64,000 bases of DNA from Rostratula benghalensis (Eukaryota; Chordata; Aves; Charadriiformes; Rostratulidae), in the NCBI GenBank assembly GCA_013399305.1, contig VXAI01000083.1, positions 1,698,778 through 1,762,777 of the forward strand, in the 5' to 3' direction. Numbering within the stretch: position 1 is the stretch's first letter; every line of letters starts with the position of its first letter. Below the pieces are notes generated by a model. The model saw only the letters and a program-made list of their open reading frames with translations, was not told the origin of the DNA and did no database searches. The position numbers and the translations under genes were made by a program. Of the stretch, positions 12,401 through 24,909 are shown piece after piece.

Positions 12401-15400
12401 TAACATTTTCAGAGCTACTGAAAAGTGTACCTTCACCATCATACAGGGTTGGCATCTGTTGTGTGATATTGAGTTAATTATCAGTCTTTCTTTATTTTGA
12501 AACCTGTGTTTGCAAAACTGCTTTTGTTCTATGCCTTTTAATTTCTTTAACAAACAAGCCAGAAATCCTATAGACATTGTACAATCTTACACATAAACTG
12601 AGTTAAAGTTTGGGTCCAAGACCATACAGTTATTACACAGAGTCAGAACTCCTGCAGGTACATGTCTGTGTGTTTGTTCAAATAATTTCTGGATCATAGA
12701 GCATTTTCACTAAGGGAATGTATGTCATTTGAATGTGTACCTTCAGTTTGAGCATTTTCTAGCTTTCTGTCCATGCTTTTATAAGCTTACTCATCACCTT
12801 TTTCTTTTTCCCTCTCTAATGTGTCTTCTTTTCCAGTCTGCTGTATTAAAAAGTACTCTTATATTATGCATTTGCCCGAACACACTCTCTGGGGTAGTTT
12901 CATGGCAGTTTGCTGGACAAAAGAATTTGCATTGGGAAGCACACATTTTAGGTTCTGTTCCAAGTTCTGATAATTGTGTTTGCATCCTGCTCTCTGCAGG
13001 CATTTCTGGCCTCCAGAAACATACTGGTTCTCCTCCTCTCTCTTTCCATGCCTTTCCAAGCTGTACCAGTCACATATACCAGTCACTTCCTCCTTTCCCT
13101 ATTTAGCCATTGAATTTTCAGTGGCAAATACTAAAACACCCTCCATGTGTTTTTCCCTTTCATTTTTAAGTAACTTTAAAGATTGTAAAACACTTTTTCT
13201 CCTGAATTACAGTACGAGGTATGTTGTTACCATTTACATCTAAAGTGTACTGCATGATCAGCCTGAATAAGATGTCTGGAAGGCAAAACTTTGTTTCAAA
13301 CTACCAATTTGACAAACTTGAGCTAAACTGTACTAAAGAGTATTAGACTGTGAGAACCACTGCCATTTCTGACACATTGACAAGAATAGAACATGCATAT
13401 CTAAGTTTTTATGAAATAGAATAAAATAACTTTAGCTTAAGAATATTCCCTTCCTTGGATGTTAGTTTTTCAATGCTTTAAGTTATTTATATTTTCAATC
13501 ATAACATGACAAAGGAAATTGGATCATTTTTAGACTTGCAGATGCTTTTTACAAATTACTTTTCTTTCTGCTTAAAGAAAGGTAGGTTTCTGTTCCAATG
13601 CATTGCATGATAATAAAAACTTTTAGAGTTACAAAAACTCCAGTATGATTCTAATTTTTAGGCTTGGTGCCTAACTTCTCAGTACAAGGCAAGACTTTTG
13701 TTATTTGAAAAATATAGATTCCCCTGGAATCTATTAGGTTTCAAAAGTCTGTAAATGAAGTTCTGCATTTAGGAGTCCCATAATTTCTGTTTAGTGATTA
13801 GACAAAGCTGGTGCAGCAGCACTCACTTTAAATTTCTTGGCTTGATGGACCCAGCATAAGCAATAGCCTCTTGAGACTAGAGTTTGTGTTACTGTTTGCC
13901 GGCGAAGAGATGCAGCCCCCAAGCTTCCTACTAAGCCTTTGAGGGTGAGGGTAGGTGAAAGGCTTTGTGAACCTTGCTATTAATTAGCTCAGACTAAGTC
14001 CAGAGCCAGCTTTGGAGCAGTTTAGCTGTCAGATAAACAAAGGCAGGCTAAGGGAACCAGTGGATTGGAGCATGGAGGGTTTTTTGAGGTTTGGGGTTTT
14101 TTTCTTTCTACTACTCATGCATGATCAGGGATTATCAGTAGTGGAAGACTTTTTTCCGTATTACAACCAGTATTATTTTGGACTAAACATTTTTTTTAAT
14201 CTTCTGAACTTGATGTGCTGTACATATATTTAAAGATACTTCTGTGTAACATGCAACTTTAATCTTCTTTGATGAGATTAATGGTTACTCTTAAGCAGGA
14301 GATTCTGAACAGGCAGGTTGTTGGGTTTTTATTGTTTGGTTTTGTGTCTTCTGACGTCTGAGGAATGTTTTGCTTCCAGAATGCAGTATCACTTCTATTC
14401 CTCTTTCTTTCACTTTTTTGTTGCCATTGTTTTCTGTTGTGGCTGAGCTTCCTACTGCTGATAGAATGTATCTGTCACACTTTAATTGACATACACACTG
14501 TTTACATCCACGGCTTTGTTAATTTTTTCTGCAGAGGGAACTTCTCCTGTTTCATTTAAGAATCTAACACAAAGATTGTGGGAATAAATGTTTTTTATAA
14601 GACCAGCTGTGTATCATTGGAGAAAAAAACCAAACACACAAAACCAAGCAGACAAGCTGTCAGATGCAAAGACCCTTCTTTATAAAGGATTGTTAATCTA
14701 TCTAATGTACAGATAGCCTTTAAAAACGTACTTCACTTCATGTCAGATTTGCAATTTAAGGTAATGGCAGCCAATCTTTACCATTTTTACAAGAAAGGAA
14801 GTATAAGACAGCACAAGAAGAAAAAGTAGCATACAAAGGCAGGTTTTTTTCTTCAAATGCACATAGGGTGTTAATTTAATTATTTCACATTATTATTAAA
14901 GGCCTACAGAAACTTGACAAAGTTTCATCATGCTTCATAGATAAAGGCTGTCATAGCCCGTGTTTTTTGTTGTCCATAGGTTTCTGTTTAGGTAGAATTT
15001 AGTAAAAGGGTTATAAGAAGAATAAACTCCCTTTTGAGTAAGATGGCTCAGAGCAGATAAATACATAGAACTGTTACCATGCTATGTAGTATGTATAGTA
15101 GAAATGTATATGCCCCTGTCCAAATTTGACAGTTAAAACAAGGTTAAAGAACCGTTTCACATTTGGGGCAAAAGATCAAAGAGTGTAATGGTTCCCTGGT
15201 AGTTTGTACTGTTACAGACCTGCATCTTCACTATTGGTGCCTCATTGTGTTATAAAAGTAGAGGCAGCACTCTTATCCAGCACTCTGCTCTCCCTGCAAT
15301 CCATTGATTAACCTGGAAATAACTGTTGACACATAAAAATACATTGTTCCCATTATATCCTGGCTAATTAACCAGATGACTGCAAGAAATCTTTCAAAGA

Positions 15401-17501
15401 TTTTCCACTTATAACTGGAAACACTGTTTTCTGGAGAGTAGTTCTCTTTAAAAGGGGATTTAAAAGAGCTGATTTCTCCCCATGTGTTTTCAAAGATCAA
15501 GTGCTGTACAGTGTCAGAGTCACTCAGGGAACTGAGGAGGTGATGACTGAATCAGTTGGGTAGAAAGAACAGAATAGGATGTGATGGTGAAGGATATGGT
15601 AGGAAAGCCCTGGCACTGGTTAGACCAAGAGAATGGGTCTTTGTGAGCCAGAAGAGCAGGAGGAAAGGAAGACAGACAGGTAGGAGAGCAACAATGAAAA
15701 GCAGAAGGAAAGAGGTAGGAGAAACCTCGACAGCAGGACTCAGTTGCATAGATACAGCTATCCAGTACCATTTTAGGTGCCTGTATTTCAGTTGCCACTT
15801 CAGAAGGTTCTTTGCCATATATGCCAAATCTATGCATGCTTCTTGGTTACTTTGAAGTGACTAAATATTCTGTGGGTATCACTAGTTAAGCAGATGAGTT
15901 CCATCCCATCTCTCTCGATACTGATTCTGGGACTGCATGTGTGGAGGAAAAAGCTTGTGGGAAGCTTGGGTGTCAGGCACTGAACAGAGGAGAGAGTAGA
16001 AGTGGTGAGAAGCAGGGTAAGAAGCTTGTGTTATGAAGACTGAATAGGCAAGAAAACTTATTTAAGAGGGGTAGTCATTGATGTTGAAGAGGAAGTGAAA
16101 CTCACTGACAAAATAGTCTTCTTATTCAGCCTCATGTTTTTGGTATTTTACTTTGGCAGCTTATAGGGCTAAAATCTATGAAGTAGTTTGCAAGCGGTTT
16201 GTGTAGAGAGTTATGTGAGAATAATTAAAAGTATATCTTAATTTCCATCAAATTTTATAACAGAGGTTAGTAGGATCAGAATAGCAGATATGTGGATCCT
16301 CTTTTAATAAATCACATGTGAATTAAAAAATATGTTTATATAAAAATACATTATTGCAGAAGAGTATGACTCTTCAATATGCTGAATCAATGTGACTGTT
16401 TTAAGTCACAGGTAAAGTAGAAAATAATTGTAAACAAAATAATTATTTCTAACAGTTCCAGAAGTGTTAGCAGTTGTCAGAACAGGATCTGCTTAGCTAT
16501 TCTTATCTGGGCTTGGGAAGAGGAGGCTTGCTGCTTCAATTCTTCAACTGCAGTATTAAATCAGTATTAGCCTGGAAAATGTGTTATCTGACAGAATATT
16601 TTTCTGAATGTATTTCTATTTTTTATTAGGCTTATTATCCATAAAAAAATGCTTATATTAATGTAAACAGAATGAAACAATGGTGAACAAAAAGAAAGCC
16701 AGTAGTCCATTAAATTGAAAGCAAGGTCCAGCTCTTTTGCCTATTTTAGACTGTAAATGCTTTTGTGCTTTTTTTCCTGTGTTGACAGAATTAACAGCTC
16801 TTTAAGTGACTAAATTTTGGATATTTCATCTTCACCAGAGTAAAATATTTTCATTTTTCACTGGAAGTTTGATGAAAGTGATCCCCTCAAAACATTTTGT
16901 TTATATTCATAGACTACTTTGCATATATATATATATGAGCAATTTAAGTTTTTGAAGAATTATTCTATCCTATGCCTGTATTGCTTAAAATATGCCTGGA
17001 TATTCTAGTCTGGCTTTTTACAAATGCTGGTTTTAAAAGAAAAGTAAAGATGGGGTAAAGTACACCAGTCACTAAAGTAGTGTTGGCAGAGATTGTCCTT
17101 TAGAATTAATTTTTTAGTGTTAGTGTCTTTTCATGTAGAAGGAGAAATTGTCCTTTAAAAAATCTTCCTAGCACACAAAGCAGCTGAGAGCTGGATTGAA
17201 CTGTACACACAGTGTTACACACTGGGTAAAAGGATAGGCAAGTGCTGACAGTCAGCATATCAAGGACAGTTTTTTTTAGGGAAAAACATTTACAAGGTTG
17301 GAAGGAGTGATTTAAAAGAGGAATCATACCTGGCTTCTAGAACAGATGACAGACTAAATAAAACCATTTTCAAAAATTGCTGTATGTTTTTCAGGGGGTT
17401 CTTTTTAAGAACACTTTCAATCTTGTTTTGAGTATTACACTAAAAACTTTCTCCTGACTGGAAAAATATTTTTGAAGCTGTTATGATGTATATGATATAC
17501 A

Positions 17502-17540
17502 NNNNNNNNNNNNNNNNNNNNNNNNNNNNNNNNNNNNNNN
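17502..17540. other. Assembly gap (39 N)
   Basis: A run of 39 undetermined bases in an AT-rich part of the intron. A lone N also occurs at 61823. Confidence 0.99.
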
Positions 17541-18524
17541 TTTTATGGTTTTCAGTTAGCAGATATGTCAAGGAAATACAGTGCTACTGTAATGGTCAAC
17601 AAGAAACAAGCTCTTTCCTTATCTTTCTTTTGGGAAAACAAAGATAAAAGCTCTGTCTAGGATAAGGTGAAGGCTATGAGTCATTCTCTAAAATTGTTTA
17701 CTTCTATATATTTTGTTCTTAAAGTTTAATGGCTAAGATGAAAGAGCAGCTAGCAAAATGTAGAGCAATTCTTAGTGATTAGTCAGTTTTTATGTCTTTC
17801 AGATGGCATATGTTAAGAGATAAAATTGTAATTAGATTTTTTCCAAAAATACACATAGCTCAACAAGAGACTAAGAACTTTATGAAAAAATATGTGATAA
17901 AATTTAGTGAAGAGTTTAGCACTATGTTCTGGTTTGGCCTTAAAAATCTTCTTAGTCTCTCAGTTTGTTAAGTGGGGAATGAATCTTGTCAAAACAAGTA
18001 GGGTGTTAGTACTGTGATATTAAAATTGATATTAAAAGTGTGGCTGGAAATGTGTTACTGTAGAGAGAACCTGCAGGGTTTTCCATGATTTAGTGCTGTT
18101 GGTTTAAGGCTTTCAGTTGGCAAAGAGAAAGAGAATCTTGATTAACAGCTGAAGGTACTGTAGAAACAAGATAATAGCAAGCACTGATGAAATTAAGCTA
18201 ATTATAAAGAAGAAAATGGTGAAAGACCACCCAGAAACTTATTTCTTCCAACTGGTCATGTTTTAATAAATTGATTCCAAGACTCTCAGGATGTAATTTG
18301 GACATCTTTGTTATTTACAAATGAAATAGCTTATAAAGCAGTCTCATTTAAGAGAACTTAAGTCATAGTGAGTAAAATCTAAAATGGAGTTTCCTGTGCA
18401 TCAGAGTAAAGTCTCTTCATCGGTTTTAGCCAACATTCATTTTTAAGGTTTAAATCAAGTTAAAACTTGCCAAAATTGAGTTAGATAACATTAATAGAAG
18501 TCACATATTCTCAGGATGGAAACC

Positions 18525-18740
18525 AGCTACAGCAGGTTACTCAGGGCCTCGTCCAGTCAAGTTCTGATCATCTCCAAGTCAGAGATTCCACAGCCTTCAC
18601 AACCTTTTCCAGTGTTCTATCATCTTAATGGTAAAAATTGAGGGAAAAATATTTATTTTTTTTTAATTGAGTTCCAACTCCTATTCCTTGTTTCTCATGC
18701 TCTCACTGTGCACTTTCAAAAAGAGTTTGTGTAAACATCT
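18525..18740 (-). repeat. CR1 LINE fragment, antisense
   Basis: The text cagggcctcgtccagtcaag, then tctccaagtcagagattcca and cagccttcacaaccttttcc, matches the reverse complement of the CR1 3' region. The following segment (agttccaactcctattcctt onward) resembles the next part of the same element. It is strongly diverged. Confidence 0.75.
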
Positions 18741-18908
18741 AGCCTAAAGATCTTCATTACAGTTCTGAAATTATTTCCCATGAACAAAATGCTAGTTTTG
18801 TTGCTGGAGGCTGTAAGCTTCCCTTTTGACAGTGCAAGGTGACGCAGAATTATTGGAAGGATAATGAATGAGCAGTACAATGTACCAATTAGATTAATTA
18901 GATTTCAA

Positions 18909-18990
18909 AATTTGATGGATAACCGGACTATGTGGAAAGATATGAAGTTATGACCTTACTGGAGAGAGGCAAGAATACAAGCAATTGAGT
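18909..18990 (+). repeat. 82-base direct repeat, copy 1
   Basis: It starts aatttgatggataacc and ends agcaattgagt. The partner at 19551-19632 has the same order and length with roughly 80% identity, including the shared blocks tatgaccttact and ggcaagaat.caagcaattg. The repeat family was not recognised. Confidence 0.85.
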
Positions 18991-19550
18991 CTCACTGACA
19001 TTTAAGGTGCACTGTGTATGTGTCATTGGTGTGTGTCTACAGCTAGATGGATGCCTACTTAGGTTGTCTGTCTCAATCATGTCTATTGCCTCCTTGAAGC
19101 AAAATTCTTCCTGGACTAATTACAAAGCTCCTGTTAGTTCACCAAGCTCATTTTTCTCCATAAATTGGCAATATGAGCACTGGCTCATATATTTTCTGGG
19201 TTGAGCTACGGTTTCAATTTTATTGAATCGGTAAATCTCTGAAGCTGGGGCATTTAAGTTTAAAGACTATTCTTGTTTGTGGTTGCAGTTTTGATACTTC
19301 TTTTATAGCACTAGTAATAAAAAGAGGTCATGCTAAATATTTCAAATGCTGAATAGGAAGGAGCTTTTATGCTGATGTTGAGTGTTGAATTTGGTCAAAA
19401 AAAAATTGTTTGGAATAAAAAAAAAGCATTAAGTGGGAAAACTATAGTGTTTGTAATAAGTCTTGATACATCTTTGTTTAACTTACATTTGCAAATGTTA
19501 ATTGACCATGATTCCTTCCAGTCTGTTCAAATGTTATGTACTTAAACTGG

Positions 19551-19632
19551 AATTTGATGGATAACCATACTGTATGGAGAAATATGAATCTATGACCTTA
19601 CTTCTGGGAGGCAAGAATGCAAGCAATTGAGT
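19551..19632 (+). repeat. 82-base direct repeat, copy 2
   Basis: Partner of 18909-18990, separated by about 560 bases and lying just upstream of the PDZ exon at 19709. Outside the 82 bases the flanks do not match, so the exon itself was not part of the duplication. Confidence 0.85.
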
Positions 19633-19642
19633 ACAGTTTTAA

Positions 19643-19879
<237 letters not shown>

Positions 19880-21673
19880 TGAATACTTTTTTCTTAATCT
19901 TTTCTGTACATATATCATATTACCTTTGTAAAAACTTGAAGCCCTTGAACCCTTGAAAACAGACATAGAAAAATTTGACTAATTAATAATATAAAAAAAG
20001 GAAAAGTCTTGAACTTCTGTCAATGATTATTCCAATAGTGCTCATATATAGGTTCTCTCTGGAACAAAAGTGATTTCCTTTATATTAAGTGATTTTTTTC
20101 TTATATAAAAGCTTCAGCATTAGTCTAAAACAATATTTGTTGTATTTAATTTTTGTTCTCTACTTCAGATAATTGTCTCAGAGTATAGGAGAGTTCAGGT
20201 TCATATAAAAAAAAAAGAAGTATTCTCCTGTCAACAGAACAGTAGAAAAAAATATAACAGGGGGGAAAAATCTGCATCAGATGTTTATATTGACTAAAGT
20301 ATAGTCACAAAATTGCAGTTACTGATAAGCGCAGTTGTCAGCTGAGCAGCCCTTAATGTGTATACTCACCTTACTTTATGCAGTGAGTAAATAATGTCAT
20401 ACAATGGTGAATATTAATTTTTTTGTTAAGAGTTCTTTGTTTTCTTCTTGGAATGGACAGAATTTTTTGGTGATTTTTTTGCTTGTGCTAATTACCAAAT
20501 TAATTTTAAAAGAATGTTAGAAAAATCAGACTTTTTGAGATGATGCCTGAGCTAGGATTGACTCAGAAAATGAGTAGCTTCTGTATGTCTATGCAATTCA
20601 GTTAAACTATATTGTAAAATAATAACTTTTTAAGTAATTACAGTATCAGCAGTATGGGTGCATGTAAAACACATGTAATGAAGAAAGATAACTGAAAATA
20701 TTATGTTACAACAGACAGGTTACAAAATAATCTTTGATATGCTAGAAAGTTTTCAAAGCTAGCAGTAATTACAGAAAGGACTACCACTAAGAGAGAAATT
20801 GTGGCAAGGAGCAAATAAATTTTGGTACACAAGCAGAAGGGAACGGATGACTTGACAATGTTAAAAAAAAAAAAAAGGTTGGTTAACAATCCAAGTGACT
20901 GTTGTGTGAGGATTTTCTTTCATGAAAACAACCGTTCCTGAAACAATTGTATTAGGAGAAGGTAAGCACCATTGTATTTTCATATTTTCCATCATCTGAA
21001 GTAAAAATACAGAAGAGAACCAGAAAAATGTATTCATTACCTTTTTTGTTGTAGTCCCAATTGGGCAGATCTAAAGCAAAAGCTTTAGAAATGCTGCAGC
21101 GTGTAAATCAGGATGAGTGATCGTAGAAACACCAAACACTGTGACAAGAATAACAAAGTAGCTTCTAAATATCCTTCCCGTTACTTAACTTGCAATTCAT
21201 AATTATAAATTTGAAGAAAATAAATTGACTTCAACTGCTGCAATCTAATTACTGTGACAGACTTCATAATAAGAGCCATTTCTTCTGTTTGTCATACAGA
21301 GTTTTAGTCCCACTGTTTTCATTTAGTCTGGGATCTGTTTAACAGTGTATAGCTGGATAAATGACAAGTTTAGATTTTATAAAGCTAATATTGAAATTAA
21401 GTAATGCTGACACCCAAGGAACATAAAATTAGCACTGTGCAGCTAGCCAAAGTTGTAAATACTTGCTGGCATACACCAGTGGTATGCTGGCCCATATGGG
21501 TAGGCTTCAGATGTGATATTTTGTTCTGTATATTGAGTAGTACTGCATCATGCAATTTTTGTCATTCAGTTTTGAGACAGTGAAAACCCATGGAAAACCC
21601 GATGATTTGTGTATCGCAATTTGTGAAGAAAATACTAATGCAAATTAAACTTAAATTTTCTTCACTTATTTTT

Positions 21674-21730
21674 ATTAATGCCATTGGCATTAATACCTTA
21701 GAAGGTTAAAACCTTAGAAGGTTAAAAATA
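21674..21730. repeat. Palindrome followed by two palindromic tandem units
   Basis: The sequence attaatgccattggcattaat at 21674-21694 has 10-base arms around a single central base. Immediately after it, accttagaaggttaaa occurs twice in tandem, and its core aaccttagaaggtt is itself a near-perfect palindrome in the second unit. Confidence 0.85.
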
Positions 21731-22303
21731 ACTACACGTGTGTCCTGGGTCCTGAAATGTATGAATGATCCATCTTGATTATATTGCAACAGATTTTGTT
21801 CATAGGTTGAATTACTCATGCTATAATTCATCCACTTCTTACTGTAATTTTAATTCACTTTAGAAATCTAATGTAGTTCCTAGGGAAAATATTTATAAAT
21901 TATATTCACAGGAGGAGTTACTAAATTCCCGGTTGCAGTTATTTTGACTGAACTTTAGATGTGAAAACATTTTGCCTTTTTTTTTTTTTTGCTAGAAGTG
22001 TAACCACATGCTAAAATAAAGCAGCTTCAAAGACCTTAAATTTCTGGCATTTCAGCAAATTGATTTTTCATTGCTTTTGAAGGGATAATTGACCTCAGAG
22101 CCAGTGTTTAATTTTAAAAGATAATAATTAGCTCGGCCTCATCAAAGTCAGGAAAGGAGCTAAAAAAAGAAAGAATGAGGCCTTTGCTTTTCCAGCTGAT
22201 GTCAACTGAAGTTAAACATTATGAATGGTGGTATTGACTTCACTTTCCTGCTTTAATTTACCTTTTGAAGTTATCAAGTTTGTATTCACATTGAATTTTA
22301 GAA

Positions 22304-22556
22304 ATGTGAGTTGTGAGAGCACTATGTGAGCAGCTTCTGAGTATTGTGAGCAGTGTCTGAGTAGTGTGGAAAAAGTGAGTAGTGCGTGAGTTGTGTAAGC
22401 GGAGTGAGCAGTGTGTGAAAGCACTGATTGCGTAGTGTGAGCAGTGCCGAAGTGTGTGGAGTACAAGTAGTGTGAGCTGTGTGTAAGTACAGTGTCATCA
22501 ATGTGTGAGTAGTGTCTGAATAGTGTGTGAAAAGCTTGTGAGTAGTGTGAGCAGTT
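22304..22556. repeat. Degenerate minisatellite, GTGTGAGTAGT-like units
   Basis: About 250 bases are built from imperfect units around gtgtgagtagt/gtgagcagtgt, with unit spacing varying from about 8 to 14 bases. On the minus strand this gives a 148-codon open frame rich in His, Ser and Thr, which is a by-product of the repeat and not a gene. It lies deep in an intron between two PDZ exons. Confidence 0.85.
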
Positions 22557-23075
22557 TAGGGTGACGCATTTAGTGCTGTGCAAAAGAGTAGTCTGCCAAA
22601 TAATCTGCAAGTTTCCACTAAAAGGAGAAGTTGACACAGGACCCATGTAGTTCTTCACACCATCCTATGAAGTACGTAGGTAAAATCCTGTTTCTTTTAG
22701 CGTGGAAGGACTTCAGTGACAGAAGTTGGTATTTGGTGGTAATAATCAGGTAGTTTAGCTCCAGGGCTGGACTCCCCACTGCAGGAATCACACAAGCCCT
22801 TACAAAAGAACACCAAAAGATCCCCAAGTTCAAACAGGTAGGGGGTTGGAATGCAGGCTGTGTTGGGGAGGTTGTGAAGAGCGAGGCTAGGAATGCTAGC
22901 CAAGCAGTATGCTGAAGGTAGAAAGCTGTGTTTGGAATAGCACCTATAACACACTTGGAATCACTGTCAAATATTGGCTATTTGCCCTATTGGCTTGGGT
23001 TTTCTTTCTGATTGAATAATTAATGATGTCTCCTACTACTCTCCAGCAGCTGTGTAGACTGCAGAATCTATTGAT

Positions 23076-23095
23076 TAGTCAGCAGGTGCTGACTA
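23076..23095. repeat. 20-base inverted repeat (TAGTCAGCA / TGCTGACTA)
   Basis: Two perfect 9-base arms are separated by GG. The inner TCAGCA and TGCTGA halves resemble Maf-type recognition half-sites, but the spacing and order differ from a standard element, so function is speculative. Confidence 0.7.
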
Positions 23096-24052
23096 TTGGA
23101 GAGTGATTTGACCTCCTCATAAATGAGTCTCTTGGGTATTTTATTCAGCAGTAATTGCAGTCTTTCCCCCCCCGTGGCTATTTGGGTTTTTGTACCTTTT
23201 CCTCTTGTCCTTGTTCCTGTTTTTAATCTCTATCCACAAGAGGGGTGGAAATGATGGATGGGATTTGTAGTTGGTGAATACTATCCAGCTGAAGAGCTCT
23301 TGCCTGTTTCCTGGTGGTCTTGATCAGTACACAGTGAATTCATGAGTATAAATTTCTACAAATCGCCTTTTGTTCAGTAAATCTTTTCTTCCTTTGCATT
23401 TGACACCTGGCTCTTGTGTCACAGGTAATTTATGTTATAGGCTTGCTCCAAAAAATATGCAGGAGCTCAACTAAGCTTTGATGACGTAACCCCTTTTTTG
23501 CAAGTTTTGCTTACTTCGACAGGGAACTTGAGCTGTTACTTGAAGAGTATTTTGCTTTAAGTGTTTCTGCATTGTTTGAGATGGGATAATCTGTCCTGTC
23601 CTCGTTCTGACTATGTATCCTACAAGTAGAGTTAACATCCTTGGACGGGTCTACTTCCTAATGAACTAATTTCCACCATGATTTATTTCTCAGCTCTGTA
23701 ATTCTTTTCTGTTTATTTTCTCCTGAATTCCAAGTTGGTGTACTTTGTCATTAGAACATTCTTGTAAGCTAATACACGATGCAAGTACGTTGCCATGATT
23801 TCTGTTTTCTACTCCTGAGTATGACTTCTGACCTCCAGCATGCTTTAGAGATTTGTCATACAGCCTGAAGACCTGGTTTCATTGAAGCATTTAAAAACAG
23901 TTTGCTAAATAGTAGTTGACCATGCTCAAGTGGCTTTTCAATGGGTTTTAATACATCTTAATGCGATCTACATTTATAACAGAAGCTCAGTGATCCCTAA
24001 ATTATGTGAATGGTATATATGGAATAATGTGTATATGTGTTTGTGTGCCTAT

Positions 24053-24192
24053 ATCATAGAATCTTAGAATGGCTCAGGTTAGAAGGGAAAGATCACCAAG
24101 TTCCAACCCCCTGCCATGTGCAGGAACACCTTCCACTAGACCAGGTTTCTGAAAGACTCATCCAGCATGGTCTTGAACACTTCGAGATACAG
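24053..24192 (-). repeat. CR1 LINE fragment, antisense
   Basis: It starts atcatagaatcttagaatgg and contains gttccaaccccctgccatgt and accttccactagaccaggtt, ending tcttgaacacttc. This is the reverse complement of the CR1 3' end and is one of the clearest repeat matches in the window. Confidence 0.92.
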
Positions 24193-24789
24193 ATATTTAA
24201 AATCTCCTGAAGAGTTAGTCTGTTACTGACATTATCCATTTGTAAATTGCACTTCCTGTGTTGCAATGGTTAATCTAGTACTGTCTTGGGAGTGCTTGAG
24301 CTGTAGTGTCTTTGCAGAGTGCACATAAGCAGTAAAACTGCTATAGAAAGGACAGTGAGGCCTGCTTTTCTGTTACATACATGGTTGGCTCTGTCCCTGT
24401 TCCTGACCATGCAGTGTGCTCACTATTTGTTGACTGAGCAGATTGACTTCTGTGTGATGTAAATTCACTTAGTGTATTCCCAGCAACACTGAGACTACTC
24501 ATACTCCCCAGGGAGGTAAAGAAACTGGAAGAGTTCAACCAGTCAAAAAGGCTGTTCATCACTAATTGAAGAGGGATTCTAGATTACTTTGTCAAACTGT
24601 TGTCTGTAACCAGGAAAAACATAGTTTCTTATAAAAACAACTTTTATAAATGTGACAAGCTACTGTTATGTGATAACAATAATATTTATTTGGAGACAGC
24701 TTTCTTGCTTCATTCAACATTTGTTGCTTAAATTCCTGATCTTCCCTCTCCACACCCCCTGTGTGAAGTTAATTCTTTCTTGTCCTTAG

Positions 24790-24909
<120 letters not shown>

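Noticed and set aside
12729..13106. 125-codon ORF on the plus strand
   Set aside because: No similarity to a known protein and a Cys/Phe/Leu/Ser-rich composition typical of pyrimidine-rich intron sequence.
15520..15855. Overlapping ORFs of 91-105 codons on both strands
   Set aside because: They mirror one another in a purine-rich/pyrimidine-rich block with few stops; no protein family recognised.
22212..22658. 148-codon ORF on the minus strand, rich in His/Ser/Thr
   Set aside because: It is created by the GTGTGAGTAGT minisatellite; no domain, no start context and no splice or poly(A) context.
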